In this document: piece after piece, positions 1 through 7,600 of the stretch
Layout of the letters: each line of letters starts with the position of its first letter
Numbering within the stretch: the stretch's first letter is position 1
Assembly (NCBI GenBank): GCA_963730065.1
Contig: CAVSQL010000023.1
Coordinates: 62,001-126,000 of the forward strand
DNA: 64,000 nucleotides
Reading direction: 5' to 3'
Source of the DNA: UBA9676 sp963730065
GTDB lineage: Bacteria; Actinomycetota; Actinomycetes; Streptosporangiales; Streptosporangiaceae
Notes under the pieces: generated by a model
Told to the model about the DNA's origin: nothing
Seen by the model: the letters and a program-made list of their open reading frames with translations, nothing else
Database searches by the model: none
Translations under genes and position numbers: made by a program

Positions 1-322
1 ACCGGTCCGCCCGATCGAGTCGCCACTGTGACCCGGGTCGGGAGGTGGCACTTGCGGTTGTGAAAGCGTCGACGCGCCGAATGAACGGTTCGGTTGCTGC
101 CGGTCCGGCTGGATCAGGCTGTCTGTGGGCGCGAGCCGTCACGGCCGCTGGCACGTCTTCAAGAGGGTTCCATTCGCCCACGGCTGCTCGGACACCGTGA
201 CCGGATCCTCAAGGATGCTGACCAGCCTTTTGGCCCGTGTTTCGGCAGGTATGGGATGAGGCCTCAGCTGGAGGGAAGGCGCACTGTCACCCTGGGCGCG
301 TAGTAGCCGCGCCGCGGGGTGG
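1..322. other. Leading stretch without a recognisable gene
   Basis: No reading frame here has a ribosome binding site or recognisable protein similarity. The short open frames look like chance frames in GC-rich DNA. The stretch lies downstream of the minus-strand DUF4287 gene. Confidence 0.5.
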
Positions 323-886
323 CTACCCGGCGAGCGCGTACGCGGTGGCGAGCCAGCCGCGCAGCTCGTTGTCGAGGTCGGTGGCTGCGGTGATGCGGAC
401 GCGGTGGGTGAACAGCGGGTTGAACTTGGCCGCCGGCTCCAGCCGGGCGGTCGGTGGCGTTGTTGCGGGCAGGATCAGCCCGAGGTCGATGCGGCTGGTG
501 GTGCTGGGCTGGACCATCGCGAACTGCTTGCGGCGGCGAAGGCTCAGGTAGCCCTTCTTCGGGGCGATGTCGAAGGCGCCCAGCGCGCGGATCTCGCCGA
601 GGAGGGCATCGTGCAGCGGCCGGAGTCCGGCTTTGGCGCCGGTGTAAAGGGCATCTGCCGGGTCCGACGGGGCGGCTACGCCGGCGTCGTGGCGTTGGCG
701 GGCGAGCAGCGAGACGCGGTGCGCGGCGCCGTGCGCGAGCCCGTGGTCAGCCTTGAGCATCGCCACGACCTCGTTGTGCTTGGTCAGGCCCGAGGCGTCG
801 ATGACCGCGAACCAGTGGTCGAGGGGCTTGCCGTAGGTGGCCTCGATGTTGCGGATCTGGGACTGCAGGGCGGCGTTGACGTCCAT
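323..886 (-). CDS. DUF4287 / DUF5655 domain protein
   Basis: The 187-residue protein opens with the DUF4287 pattern (LQSQIRNIEATYGKPLD, then KHNEVVAMLKADHGLAHGAA at about residues 25-60). A DUF5655-like half follows, with the basic segment KKGYLSLRRRKQFA. The family is widespread in actinobacteria and has no settled biochemical function. An upstream in-frame extension to 973 exists, but its arginine/proline-rich sequence is unlike the family, so the ATG at 886 is preferred. The gene stands alone, and the next minus-strand gene ends 130 bp upstream. The call rests on motif recognition; function is unknown. Confidence 0.75.
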   Translation of the reverse strand: MDVNAALQSQIRNIEATYGKPLDHWFAVIDASGLTKHNEVVAMLKADHGLAHGAAHRVSLLARQRHDAGVAAPSDPADALYTGAKAGLRPLHDALLGEIRALGAFDIAPKKGYLSLRRRKQFAMVQPSTTSRIDLGLILPATTPPTARLEPAAKFNPLFTHRVRITAATDLDNELRGWLATAYALAG

Positions 887-1018
887 CAGGTCTCCTCGGT
901 CGGTGCGTGTGCCGCGCCGAGCGCGGCGATCTGGCCGGTGATGTGCCGGCGGACCGGGCCGGCCGGCGGGCACACGGTGGCTATTACCGTGGCGTTCCGG
1001 GCGCCCTCAGGGTAATGG

Positions 1019-1447
1019 TCACCGGGTGGGTTGTGGCTGGCTGTGGCCCGGGGTGATCACTGGCAGGCCGGCCGCGGCCCAGGCGGTGAATCCTCCGTCA
1101 AGGTCGGTTGCGTAGCTGAGGCCCAGCTGCTGCAGGTTCGCTACTGCCAGGCTGGACTGGTATCCCTGGTCGCAGATGAGGATGATGTGCAAGTCCCGGT
1201 GGGTGATGGCGGGGTGCCTCCACTCGCACGCGGGGTCGCAGCGCCATTCCAGGCCGTTGCGGGGCAGCACGATGGCGCCGGGGATAAGGCCGTCTTCGCG
1301 GCGCTGGTCGTCGCCGCGGATGTCGATCAGCAGAGCGCCACCGGCCTGGGCGCGGAGGGCCTCGGCGGGCGATGGGCGGCCTGGCAGTGTGGCCCGGGCC
1401 TGGGCGAGCAGCTCATCGACGGTCTTGGGGGCGCGGCGTCGGGCCAT
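1019..1447 (-). CDS. Rhodanese-like domain protein
   Basis: This is a 142-residue single-domain rhodanese. It has the conserved entry LLIDIRGDDQRREDG with IPGAI after it, and the active-site loop CDQGYQSSLA near residue 105, where the cysteine would carry the persulfide. The C-terminus GGFTAWAAAGLPV is typical of the fold. The start at 1447 is set by an AGGAGG box a few bases upstream; an extension to 1630 adds only low-complexity sequence. Single-domain rhodaneses transfer sulfur or act in stress responses, and the substrate cannot be read from the sequence. It appears monocistronic. Confidence 0.85.
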   Translation of the reverse strand: MARRRAPKTVDELLAQARATLPGRPSPAEALRAQAGGALLIDIRGDDQRREDGLIPGAIVLPRNGLEWRCDPACEWRHPAITHRDLHIILICDQGYQSSLAVANLQQLGLSYATDLDGGFTAWAAAGLPVITPGHSQPQPTR

Positions 1448-1556
1448 GTCGGGCCTCCTGATCAAGTGGTACGTCCCCATCAGCCTCGCCGGCCGCGATT
1501 GCAGCCAGATTGCAGCCGCGAGAGAGCCGCACCTGCCAGCCCACCTGCGAATGTAT

Positions 1557-1620
1557 GGCTCCGGTTGATCTGCGTCTTTTGGCTCCGGCTGATCTGCGAC
1601 GTGGTTCCGGCTGATGGGCG
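1557..1620. repeat. Short direct repeat, three imperfect units
   Basis: Three imperfect units of about 18 bp (GGCTCCGGTTGATCTGCG, GGCTCCGGCTGATCTGCG and a degenerate GGTTCCGGCTGATGGGCG) lie 22-24 bp apart, upstream of the rhodanese gene. There are too few units for a CRISPR array. The rest of 1448-1747 shows no gene. Confidence 0.6.
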
Positions 1621-1747
1621 GCCCCACCACGAAGACGGGAACAGAGCAGTCAGCATCGAGGCGGGCCGCACTGGCACCGGTCGTCCATTACATGCCCAGC
1701 CACCGTTAGCGGGCGCCGATGCCGCTAGCGCCCAAGATCACCTGCCA

Positions 1748-2392
1748 TTAGCGTGCCTGTGACGGGGAGCCGGGAGTCTTACGGAAGGCGGCCCAGGTGA
1801 ACGGCTGCATCACGCCAGCAGGCGTGATGTGCTCCTCGCGATCCCCGGCGCACAGCGTCCACGCCGGGCCGAGGTGGGCCGCCAATGCCGGGATGTCATA
1901 GCGGGCGACCGGGAGACCCGAGCATCGGTCCGGGCCGTCGGGTGCGAAGCAGCCGAACACCGCGACGGCATCAGTTTCCGTGGCGGCATCAAGGACACGG
2001 ACATACCGGTGCTGGCCGGGCGGGCTGGTCAGGAAATGGAAGACCGCCCGGTCGTGCCAGACCCGGAACCGCCGCAGCGGCTCCCACGCCAGAACATCAG
2101 TAGCCAGCCACTGAACCTGCTGCGCTTGCTCACCCAGACGATCCTGCGCGTACCGCATCCCCGTCATGGAAATGTCCAGCACCGTGATGTCCCGGAATCC
2201 CCGGCCAAGCAGCGCACCAGCCAGACGTGACGCGCCGCCGCCCACGTCGATCAGGCTGTCGCTGGCCGTGACCCCTGCGGCATCGAGCATCGTCAGCGAC
2301 ATGCGCAGGCAGGCCTGGAACCAGCTGCGGGAGGCATCACCCCCGGCATAGACCTCATCCCAGTGCGACACCCCATCGCGATGGGCCGACAT
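1748..2392 (-). CDS. Class I SAM-dependent methyltransferase
   Basis: The 214-residue protein starts SHWDEVYAGGDASRSWFQ, a common opening in small methyltransferases. It has the SAM-binding motif I LIDVGGGASRLAGALL (about residue 45), an acidic motif II (ITVLDISMTGM) and a DRAVFHFL motif IV. The C-terminus (EEHITPAGVMQPFTWAAFRK) matches the thiopurine-methyltransferase-like group. An upstream in-frame ATG at 2446 would add 18 residues; neither start has a strong Shine-Dalgarno. The substrate is unknown. It lies 76 bp downstream of the ArsR-SRPBCC operon on the same strand and could be cotranscribed with it. Confidence 0.8.
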   Translation of the reverse strand: MSAHRDGVSHWDEVYAGGDASRSWFQACLRMSLTMLDAAGVTASDSLIDVGGGASRLAGALLGRGFRDITVLDISMTGMRYAQDRLGEQAQQVQWLATDVLAWEPLRRFRVWHDRAVFHFLTSPPGQHRYVRVLDAATETDAVAVFGCFAPDGPDRCSGLPVARYDIPALAAHLGPAWTLCAGDREEHITPAGVMQPFTWAAFRKTPGSPSQAR

Positions 2393-2468
2393 AACGCCAG
2401 CATGGCCCATCCGGGCAGGTGAACGGTAGCGCGCCGCCGCGGACACCGGGTCACGGTACGCGCCGGGT

Positions 2469-2921
2469 CTAACGTGCTTCCATCCTCCGCTTGAGCGCTG
2501 CCAGGTTGTCCGGCATCTCCTTACGAGCCTGCCGGCGGACCACCAGCGGCACGAGCACCTTGCCGATGCCGTGGCCTGTGAAGTCGACGCTGATGGTCAG
2601 CCGGGAGGGGGAAACGGTCACGGGCTCGACCAGGACATCGACAGCCGCCCGGATCGGGCCGTCTACGCCCCGCACGCTCCAGGTCTTGGGCGGGTCGATC
2701 TGCATCAGCTCGGACGTCGAGGGCCGGTTGGCGCCGCCGATGCGCCGGGTCGTCACGCATTTTGCGCCGACGGCCGGTGCCTGTGTGCCGTCGGCCGGGC
2801 CGTCCATGTGCCCGTCCACCACGCCCTTTTGCCACTCGCTGAACCGGGCCGGGTCGGTGGCGTAGGCGAAGACCTCGGCGGCCGGGCGCCCGACCTCGGT
2901 GCTGGCCACGATCGGCGGCAT
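2469..2921 (-). CDS. SRPBCC family protein
   Basis: The 150-residue START-like protein begins MPPIVASTEVGRPAAEVFAY, the usual first strand and helix of polyketide-cyclase/SRPBCC proteins. It ends with a basic helix (RRQARKEMPDNLAALKRRME) seen in this subgroup. Such proteins bind hydrophobic ligands in a beta-sheet/helix cavity. The ATG lies one base after the stop of the upstream SRPBCC gene, indicating translational coupling. It is third in an ArsR-SRPBCC-SRPBCC operon and so is probably controlled by that ArsR. The ligand is unknown. Confidence 0.85.
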   Translation of the reverse strand: MPPIVASTEVGRPAAEVFAYATDPARFSEWQKGVVDGHMDGPADGTQAPAVGAKCVTTRRIGGANRPSTSELMQIDPPKTWSVRGVDGPIRAAVDVLVEPVTVSPSRLTISVDFTGHGIGKVLVPLVVRRQARKEMPDNLAALKRRMEAR

Positions 2922-2922
2922 G

Positions 2923-3405
2923 TCAGCTGCCTTCCTTCGCCAGCGCGGCGTAGCGAGCCAGGTACAACGGCCAGCCCTGCGCCCCATCGACGCCGCCAGC
3001 GACCGCTTCCCACCCGGGACCGTGCCGGTCGATGTGCCGGTGCTCCAGCTCCACCCGCGTGCGGGTCGGCGACTCGGCGTAGAACCGCACTTCGACCTCG
3101 CTGGTCTGGGCCGGGTCGGTCTCGATCGTCCATCGCGGGCTGATATCCCAGCTGAACACCACCCGGTCCGGCGGATCGAAGGCCAGGATCCGCGCCCACC
3201 GGCACTCGCTGCCGTCGGCGGCCCGGTTGACGATATTGCCGCCGACGCGCGGCTCGAACACAGTCTGCGAGATGGGCGCGCCGAGCAGATTGTGCTCGGG
3301 CGGCTTGAAGTCCCCGAACCGGTCGGTGAACACCGTGAAGGCACGCCCGATCGGCGCGTTGACGACGATCTGCTTGCGGACCGTCACCGCCTCGGTCTGA
3401 GCCAT
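2923..3405 (-). CDS. SRPBCC family protein, AHSA1-like
   Basis: This 160-residue AHSA1/START-like protein has RKQIVVNAPIGRAFTVFTDR at the start, FEPRVGGNIVNRAADGSECR and WARILAFDPPDRVVFSWDIS in the middle, and the C-terminal GWPLYLARYAALAKEG helix. Its ATG overlaps the stop codon of the upstream ArsR gene by one base (TGATG), so the two are coupled. ArsR-AHSA1 gene pairs are common in actinobacteria, and the partner is thought to bind a small hydrophobic molecule. No catalytic residues stand out. Confidence 0.87.
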   Translation of the reverse strand: MAQTEAVTVRKQIVVNAPIGRAFTVFTDRFGDFKPPEHNLLGAPISQTVFEPRVGGNIVNRAADGSECRWARILAFDPPDRVVFSWDISPRWTIETDPAQTSEVEVRFYAESPTRTRVELEHRHIDRHGPGWEAVAGGVDGAQGWPLYLARYAALAKEGS

Positions 3406-3725
3406 CAGTCCTCCCTGGCTGGTACTTCGGTGGCCTTGGCGTACGCGGTCAGCGCCCGCTGCCAGTAGGTATCGAGCTGATCCCGCAGCGCCGCCAGGGC
3501 CGCCGGATTAAGCCGGTAGATCCGCCGCGTCCCCGCGGCAACGTCATCCACCAGGCCCGCGTCCTTGAGGATCTTCAGATGCTGCGACACCGCCGACCGG
3601 CTGACCGGCAGGCCCGCCGCCAGCTCCCCCACCGCCCGCGGCCCCTCGGCCAGGCACGCCACTATCGCCCAGCGCGTCCCGTCAGCCAGCGCACCCCAGC
3701 GCTCAGCATCTCGGTTAGCATCCAC
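3405..3725 (-). CDS. ArsR/SmtB-family transcription regulator
   Basis: This 106-residue winged-helix regulator has ALADGTRWAIVACLAEGPRAVGELA, then the recognition helix region LPVSRSAVSQHLKILKDAGLV and wing AGTRRIYRLN. No metal-binding cysteine cluster is present, so it belongs to the ArsR group that is coupled to SRPBCC proteins rather than to metals. Translation starts at a GTG (3725-3723) inside a pair of direct palindromic repeats, with no Shine-Dalgarno nearby. That suggests a leaderless or nearly leaderless mRNA and autoregulation. It is first gene of an operon with two SRPBCC genes. Confidence 0.9.
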   Translation of the reverse strand: MDANRDAERWGALADGTRWAIVACLAEGPRAVGELAAGLPVSRSAVSQHLKILKDAGLVDDVAAGTRRIYRLNPAALAALRDQLDTYWQRALTAYAKATEVPARED

Positions 3726-3747
3726 TAACCGTTAGAATCCACTAACC
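3714..3747 (-). promoter_or_regulatory. Duplicated operator over the ArsR start codon
   Basis: On the minus strand two 17-bp direct copies, GGTTAGTGGATTCTAAC and GGTTAGTGGATGCTAAC, stand side by side. Each is a dyad (GTTAG, six bases, CTAAC). The second copy contains the GTG start of the ArsR gene. Dyads of this size are typical ArsR sites; autorepression is inferred. Confidence 0.7.
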
Positions 3748-4008
3748 AACCCTTCATGTCAAGACACCGTGGCAGCCCGCAGAGTCCCGGCCGAGCAGAT
3801 GACCCGCCGCCGTGCCGACTCGAACGCTTCCCACCAGGCCTCTCAACGCTACGGCCCGGCTCACTGCCATCCCGGCCAGACCCCCAGCGTCTGACTCGAG
3901 TCTTCTATTAGATGACATGCATCGGGCCGGGCTGAGGTCGCTGGCCGGGTGCTGGAGACCTCCCCAGCTCAGACGCGGGTCAGGCTTGACCGCGTAGGCA
4001 TTTCGCAT

Positions 4009-4024
4009 GGGGCGCGTGCGCCCC
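4009..4024 (+). other. Hairpin upstream of the IS110 transposase
   Basis: GGGGCGCGTGCGCCCC forms a 7-bp stem with a 2-base loop, 22 bases upstream of the transposase ATG and just before its GAGGAGG box. It may limit translation or read-in transcription. The same hairpin is in copy 2. Confidence 0.55.
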
Positions 4025-4046
4025 TTCGGAGCGTGAGGAGGTCCCG

Positions 4047-5084
4047 ATGCCCATCGTAGGCGGGCTGGATATCCACCGGAAGCAGCTGACGTTCGACTAT
4101 CCCGGCACGGTGACCGGGGAGGTGCGGCGCGGCCAGATCGCCCCGGCCGGCCGGGAGCACCTGCGGGCTTGGCTGGTGCGGTTCGCTGGGCGCGGCGACG
4201 TCGCGTTCGCGGTGGAGGGGTGCACGGGGTGGCGGTATGTCGCCGAGGAGCTGGCCGCGGCCGGGATCGCCGCGCATGTGGGCGAGCCGGCCGACACCGC
4301 CGCTGCCCGTGGCCGCAAGCGGCATGCCAAGACCGACAAGACCGACTCCGCGCACTTGCGCCGGCTGCTGGCCGAGGGCAGGCTGCCGGAGTGCTGGGTC
4401 CCGCCGGCGCAGATCCTGGAGTACCGGGCGCTGCTGGAGACCTACCACGACGTGCGCCGCGAGCACACCGCCTGGGTGCAGCGCATCCACGCGGTCTTCT
4501 TCCACCAGGGCGCGCCAGCGCTGGGCGAAGGCGCGCTGCGTACCGAGCAGGGCCTGGCCGCGCTGCGCGAGGCCGCGGCCGCGCACCTGTCGCCGGGCGG
4601 GCAGCTGCAGGTCGCCACCGCCCTGGACATGCTCGCCGCCATCGAAGCCCGCATGGAGGTACTGCGCACGCAGCTGCGTTATGCCGCCCGGCACCTCACC
4701 GGCGCGAAGGTCCTCGCCGCGCGGCTGTATGGGGTCGGCCCGGTCACCGCGCTGGCGCTGACCTGCTGGCTGGCCGGGGAAGGCCGGTTCTCCTCCTCCC
4801 GCAAGGCGGTCCGGTTCACCGGACTGGACATCACCGTCTGGTCTTCGGACCGCAAAGGCCCGCCCGGGCGCCTGTCCCGGCAGGGGCCACCGGTGCTGCG
4901 CTGGGCGGTGTATGAGGCCGGCAAGACCCACGCCCGCGCTTCGGCCCCCGACCACGGCTACTACGCCGCCGTCAAGGACCGCAAGAACAGCAAGCGCGCG
5001 GCCTTGCCGGAGGCCCGCAAGATCGTCCGGCAGGCCTGCCACATCCTGACCGAACTTGGCGACGACGCGCTCACCGCCGCCTAA
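4047..5084 (+). CDS. IS110-family transposase (copy 1)
   Basis: The 345-residue protein has the N-terminal RuvC-like DEDD domain: D in VGGLDIHRKQ (residue 8), E in AVEGCTGWRY (about 60), and the pair in KTDKTDSAHLRRLL (about 100). It has the C-terminal Tnp_IS110 domain with YGVGPVTALALTCWL and the serine in GRLSRQGPPVLRWAVYEA. IS110 transposases cut and join DNA through both domains, guided in studied members by a bridge RNA from the element's non-coding end. A strong GAGGAGG box precedes the ATG. All key residues are present, and the near-identical second copy suggests recent activity. Confidence 0.93.
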   Translation: MPIVGGLDIHRKQLTFDYPGTVTGEVRRGQIAPAGREHLRAWLVRFAGRGDVAFAVEGCTGWRYVAEELAAAGIAAHVGEPADTAAARGRKRHAKTDKTDSAHLRRLLAEGRLPECWVPPAQILEYRALLETYHDVRREHTAWVQRIHAVFFHQGAPALGEGALRTEQGLAALREAAAAHLSPGGQLQVATALDMLAAIEARMEVLRTQLRYAARHLTGAKVLAARLYGVGPVTALALTCWLAGEGRFSSSRKAVRFTGLDITVWSSDRKGPPGRLSRQGPPVLRWAVYEAGKTHARASAPDHGYYAAVKDRKNSKRAALPEARKIVRQACHILTELGDDALTAA

Positions 5085-5673
5085 CCCCTCACCCATGCCG
5101 ATGGTCACCAGCCCCGCGACGCGCCGGCGCCGGGCGGGCACACCGCAGCCACACTTCACCCGATGGGGAACCACCGCGGCCAGCTCCCGCGAGCCGCTGT
5201 CAGCCGCTGCCGGCCTTGCCACCAAGGGCCAGGCGGGCGGCCTGATCAGACTGAGCGGCCGCATCCCCGCAAGCCGGGGACACCCAATCAATCATCTTGT
5301 CGCCGGGGCAGCGCCCAAGCCCCGTGGACCCAGGTAAGGCTGGCTGCTCCTCCCCCCGGCCCCGCCCACCACGGCTGGTCACCCGCACAGAAAGGCCCCG
5401 GCCTGAACCGCTGACCACACCCACGCACCACCACGGCTCCCTGCCCTGCCGCCTGGCAATGATCCGCTCCCGGGCGGCCGCCTCAAGGACGCCTAACGGC
5501 GCCGGCTACGCCGACCGGGCTCCCGCCCGGTCCTTGACCCGCCCGCCCGGTCGCAGGCCCGGCAGCTATCAGGGGCAGGGAGCCAACTTAACCATGCCCA
5601 CACAGAGCAGCTCATGGGGCCGCAACGCCCAGGCCGAACCACCTTGCGGCGTCACCCGATACAGGTAAGGCGG
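5085..5673 (+). other. Long non-coding right end of the IS110 element
   Basis: No credible gene lies here, yet the 589 bp are kept in both copies with two base changes. Stable hairpins occur, including a perfect 8-bp stem with a TCCC loop at 5513-5532 and CCCCG/CGGGG around 5265-5279. In IS110/IS1111 elements a non-coding end encodes the structured bridge RNA, so this is a candidate location. The RNA itself is inferred, not shown. Confidence 0.4.
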
Positions 5674-5888
5674 TTCCATGCACGCTGCAGCCGACCGGGC
5701 GCTGGTTATCGGGTGTCATCCGGTTTCTGGCCCTATTTCGCGCGGATCGCCAGGTAGGGCGCGTCCGGAAGGCGTGGACAGGAGGCGAGACTTGCGCACA
5801 GATTGTTCGGAGTGGCATCCGGCAGTGTCCCGACCAGCGGATCAGGCGCCAGGGCGAGCGAGATCGTGGTCCGCGTACGAGTACGGCC

Positions 5889-6863
5889 TCAGCGCGCTAG
5901 GGGCGGCAACAACGGCACCGCCTCTGCCATCATTCGCTCAATGATCTGCGCGGCGGTCGGCACGTCGGCGATGTCGCCCACACCGCAGCCGGCGTACATG
6001 GCCATGGCAGCCACCTCGCCCGTGGTGAACACCGTCGGTGGCTGCGCGGACCAGCGGACGACCTCCCAACTCTGGTCCTGGTAGGCGGCGCGAGCGACGA
6101 CCCGGCCCGCACCTGCAGCCGCACGCTCCCTGGCGATGCGCAGCACGCGATGGGGGGCGTCCGGCCAGCCTTCGCCGAACGCGGTCGTGTGCACAGTGGC
6201 TCCGGCGGTGGCTGCGAGCAGCGCAGCCACGTAGCCGGGGTGGGCTCCCGACTCGGTGGTGGCCAGGAAGCGGGTGCCCACTCGAGCTGCACTAGCGCCA
6301 GCGTTCAGGGCCCCGGCCAGCGCGGCGCCGGTGGCGATGCCGCCGGCGGCAATCACGGGCACCTCGACGGCCGCGATGACCTGCCCGAGCAGCGTGGCCA
6401 ACGGCGTCGTGCCCCGCACATGGCCACCGGCCTCGATCCCTTGGGCGATCACCGCGTCGCAGCCGGCGTCGACGGCGGCCACCGCCTCGTCGAGGGAGCC
6501 GACCTGCCAGAAGGCGATCGCGCCGCCGGCATGGATGCGCTCCACCACGGTGGCGTCTGGATCACCCCAGAACACATCAACGACGCGTGCGCGACGGGCC
6601 GCAAGCTCGAGGTCCCCGGTTCTCGCCGGCAGGTCGAAGGCAAAGAACCCCACACCGACCGGCCGGTCCGTGCGCTCCTGGACCCAGTTCAACTGCTCAT
6701 CCACAGACATGGGGAAGGTCGATGAGAGCATCCCCAGCCCGCCGGCCTGGCTCACCGCGGCTGCCAGCTCCGGTGTACCGGTGCCACCGCCCATCACCGC
6801 CAGCTGGATCGGCGCCCGGCATCCGGCCAACCTCGTGAACGGGGTCGCGAACTCTGCAGCCAC
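5889..6863 (-). CDS. Nitronate monooxygenase
   Basis: This 324-residue FMN-dependent protein is of the 2-nitropropane dioxygenase family. It has the opening APIQLAVMGGGTGTPELAAA, VGVGFFAFDLP, the phosphate-binding segment AVIAQGIEAGGHVRGTTP (about 140), VPVIAAGGIATGAALAGALNAGASAARVGTRFL (about 170-200), and a C-terminal AMYAGCGVGDI. The family oxidises alkyl nitronates to carbonyl compounds and nitrite. The length is normal. It stands alone between the IS110 element and an MFS remnant. Confidence 0.88.
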   Translation of the reverse strand: MAAEFATPFTRLAGCRAPIQLAVMGGGTGTPELAAAVSQAGGLGMLSSTFPMSVDEQLNWVQERTDRPVGVGFFAFDLPARTGDLELAARRARVVDVFWGDPDATVVERIHAGGAIAFWQVGSLDEAVAAVDAGCDAVIAQGIEAGGHVRGTTPLATLLGQVIAAVEVPVIAAGGIATGAALAGALNAGASAARVGTRFLATTESGAHPGYVAALLAATAGATVHTTAFGEGWPDAPHRVLRIARERAAAGAGRVVARAAYQDQSWEVVRWSAQPPTVFTTGEVAAMAMYAGCGVGDIADVPTAAQIIERMMAEAVPLLPPLAR

Positions 6864-6964
6864 CCTCGCGAAGCTACCTGCGGGACGGCAACCGTGCCCA
6901 GGTCATCCATGACATTCCCGGCCGGGTGTGCCCTGCCACCCAGATCGCTCCCTAGGCATGCGCC

Positions 6965-7165
6965 AAAATGACCACACCCGAGACGACCCCCGGCGACGAG
7001 CAAGTGGCGCGGCTGGAACCGGTCCGCGATGACGCCCGCGAAGGGCGCTGGCAGCGGCGGGACCGCCTGCGCGAACAGCAGCAACCCGACCGCTGTGGCG
7101 CTGCCTGCCGCCCGCTGCACATGCAAGATCAACGCGGTGGTCGCCATCGCGTCACCGAATGGACT
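6965..7165 (-). pseudogene. MFS transporter N-terminal remnant
   Basis: The minus strand reads FGDAMATTALILHVQRAAGS, then VGLLLFAQAVPPLPAPFAGVIADRFQPRHLLVAG. This is the first two membrane segments and the loop-2 motif of a major facilitator protein. Similarity ends after about 65 residues and no downstream part is found. It is a decayed fragment; the rest of 6864-7267 shows no gene. Confidence 0.55.
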
Positions 7166-7267
7166 GGATGGTCTGAGCCGCCAGCAGCCCGGCGAAGCCA
7201 GGAGACCGTCGTAACAGGCCCAACGCGGCCACGGCCTAACTGGGGCACGCGGATCCGTGGTGCGGCC

Positions 7268-7600
7268 TTACGCCTTGGCTGGAAGCGACCCCGCAAAGGC
7301 CGCCGCTTCAGCGACCCAGTGTCCCAGCGCGGGTCCGTCGAGTCCGTCGGGCTCGACGAAGACCATGCCCTTCATCGGCCGTCCGGTGAAGTCCATCTCC
7401 CGCACGTGCGGGCGCCTCAGCGCGTGGCTTGCGGCTGGTTCGCCCAGGCGCAGCATGAGGTCCTTGCCCACAACGCCGGCGAACATGTGCCCGTTGAGCA
7501 TGAAAGCCAGGCCGCCGAACATCTTGCGCTCGGTCACGTCGCCGGTCAGGACGGCGGCGGCAGCTCGGATGCGGTCGGCAAGCGTCTCGTCGTATGCCAT
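7268..7600 (-). CDS. TfoX/Sxy N-terminal domain protein
   Basis: The 110-residue protein shows the TfoX-N pattern: ERKMFGGLAFMLNGHMFAGV (about 25-45), LMLRLGE, REMDFTGRPMKGMVFVEP and a terminal WVAEAAAFAGSLPAK helix. In gammaproteobacteria TfoX activates competence, but stand-alone actinobacterial members have no known role. Its ATG directly follows the stop of the upstream sigma-factor gene, whose end carries a GGAGGTG box. It is the last gene of a SnoaL-sigma-TfoX operon. Confidence 0.85.
   Translation of the reverse strand: MAYDETLADRIRAAAAVLTGDVTERKMFGGLAFMLNGHMFAGVVGKDLMLRLGEPAASHALRRPHVREMDFTGRPMKGMVFVEPDGLDGPALGHWVAEAAAFAGSLPAKA

Larger units (their letters stand above)
3907..5673 (+). 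mobile_element. IS110-family element, copy 1
   Basis: This 1767-bp unit is repeated at 49728-51494 with only three base differences noticed: one missense (Gly here, Asp in copy 2, at about 4150) and two in the downstream non-coding part. The flanks differ completely outside these limits, so the limits come from copy comparison. No target duplication is seen, as is usual for IS110. About 140 bp precede the transposase gene and 589 bp follow it; a non-coding part this long is unusual. Confidence 0.9.

Noticed and set aside
1557..1620. Possible CRISPR repeats
   Set aside because: Only three imperfect units with spacers of a few bases and no cas genes.
3969..5291. Long minus-strand open frame across the IS110 element (also at 49790-51112)
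   Set aside because: It lies opposite the transposase gene and has a low-complexity, Gly/Arg/Gln-rich translation typical of antisense frames in GC-rich DNA.
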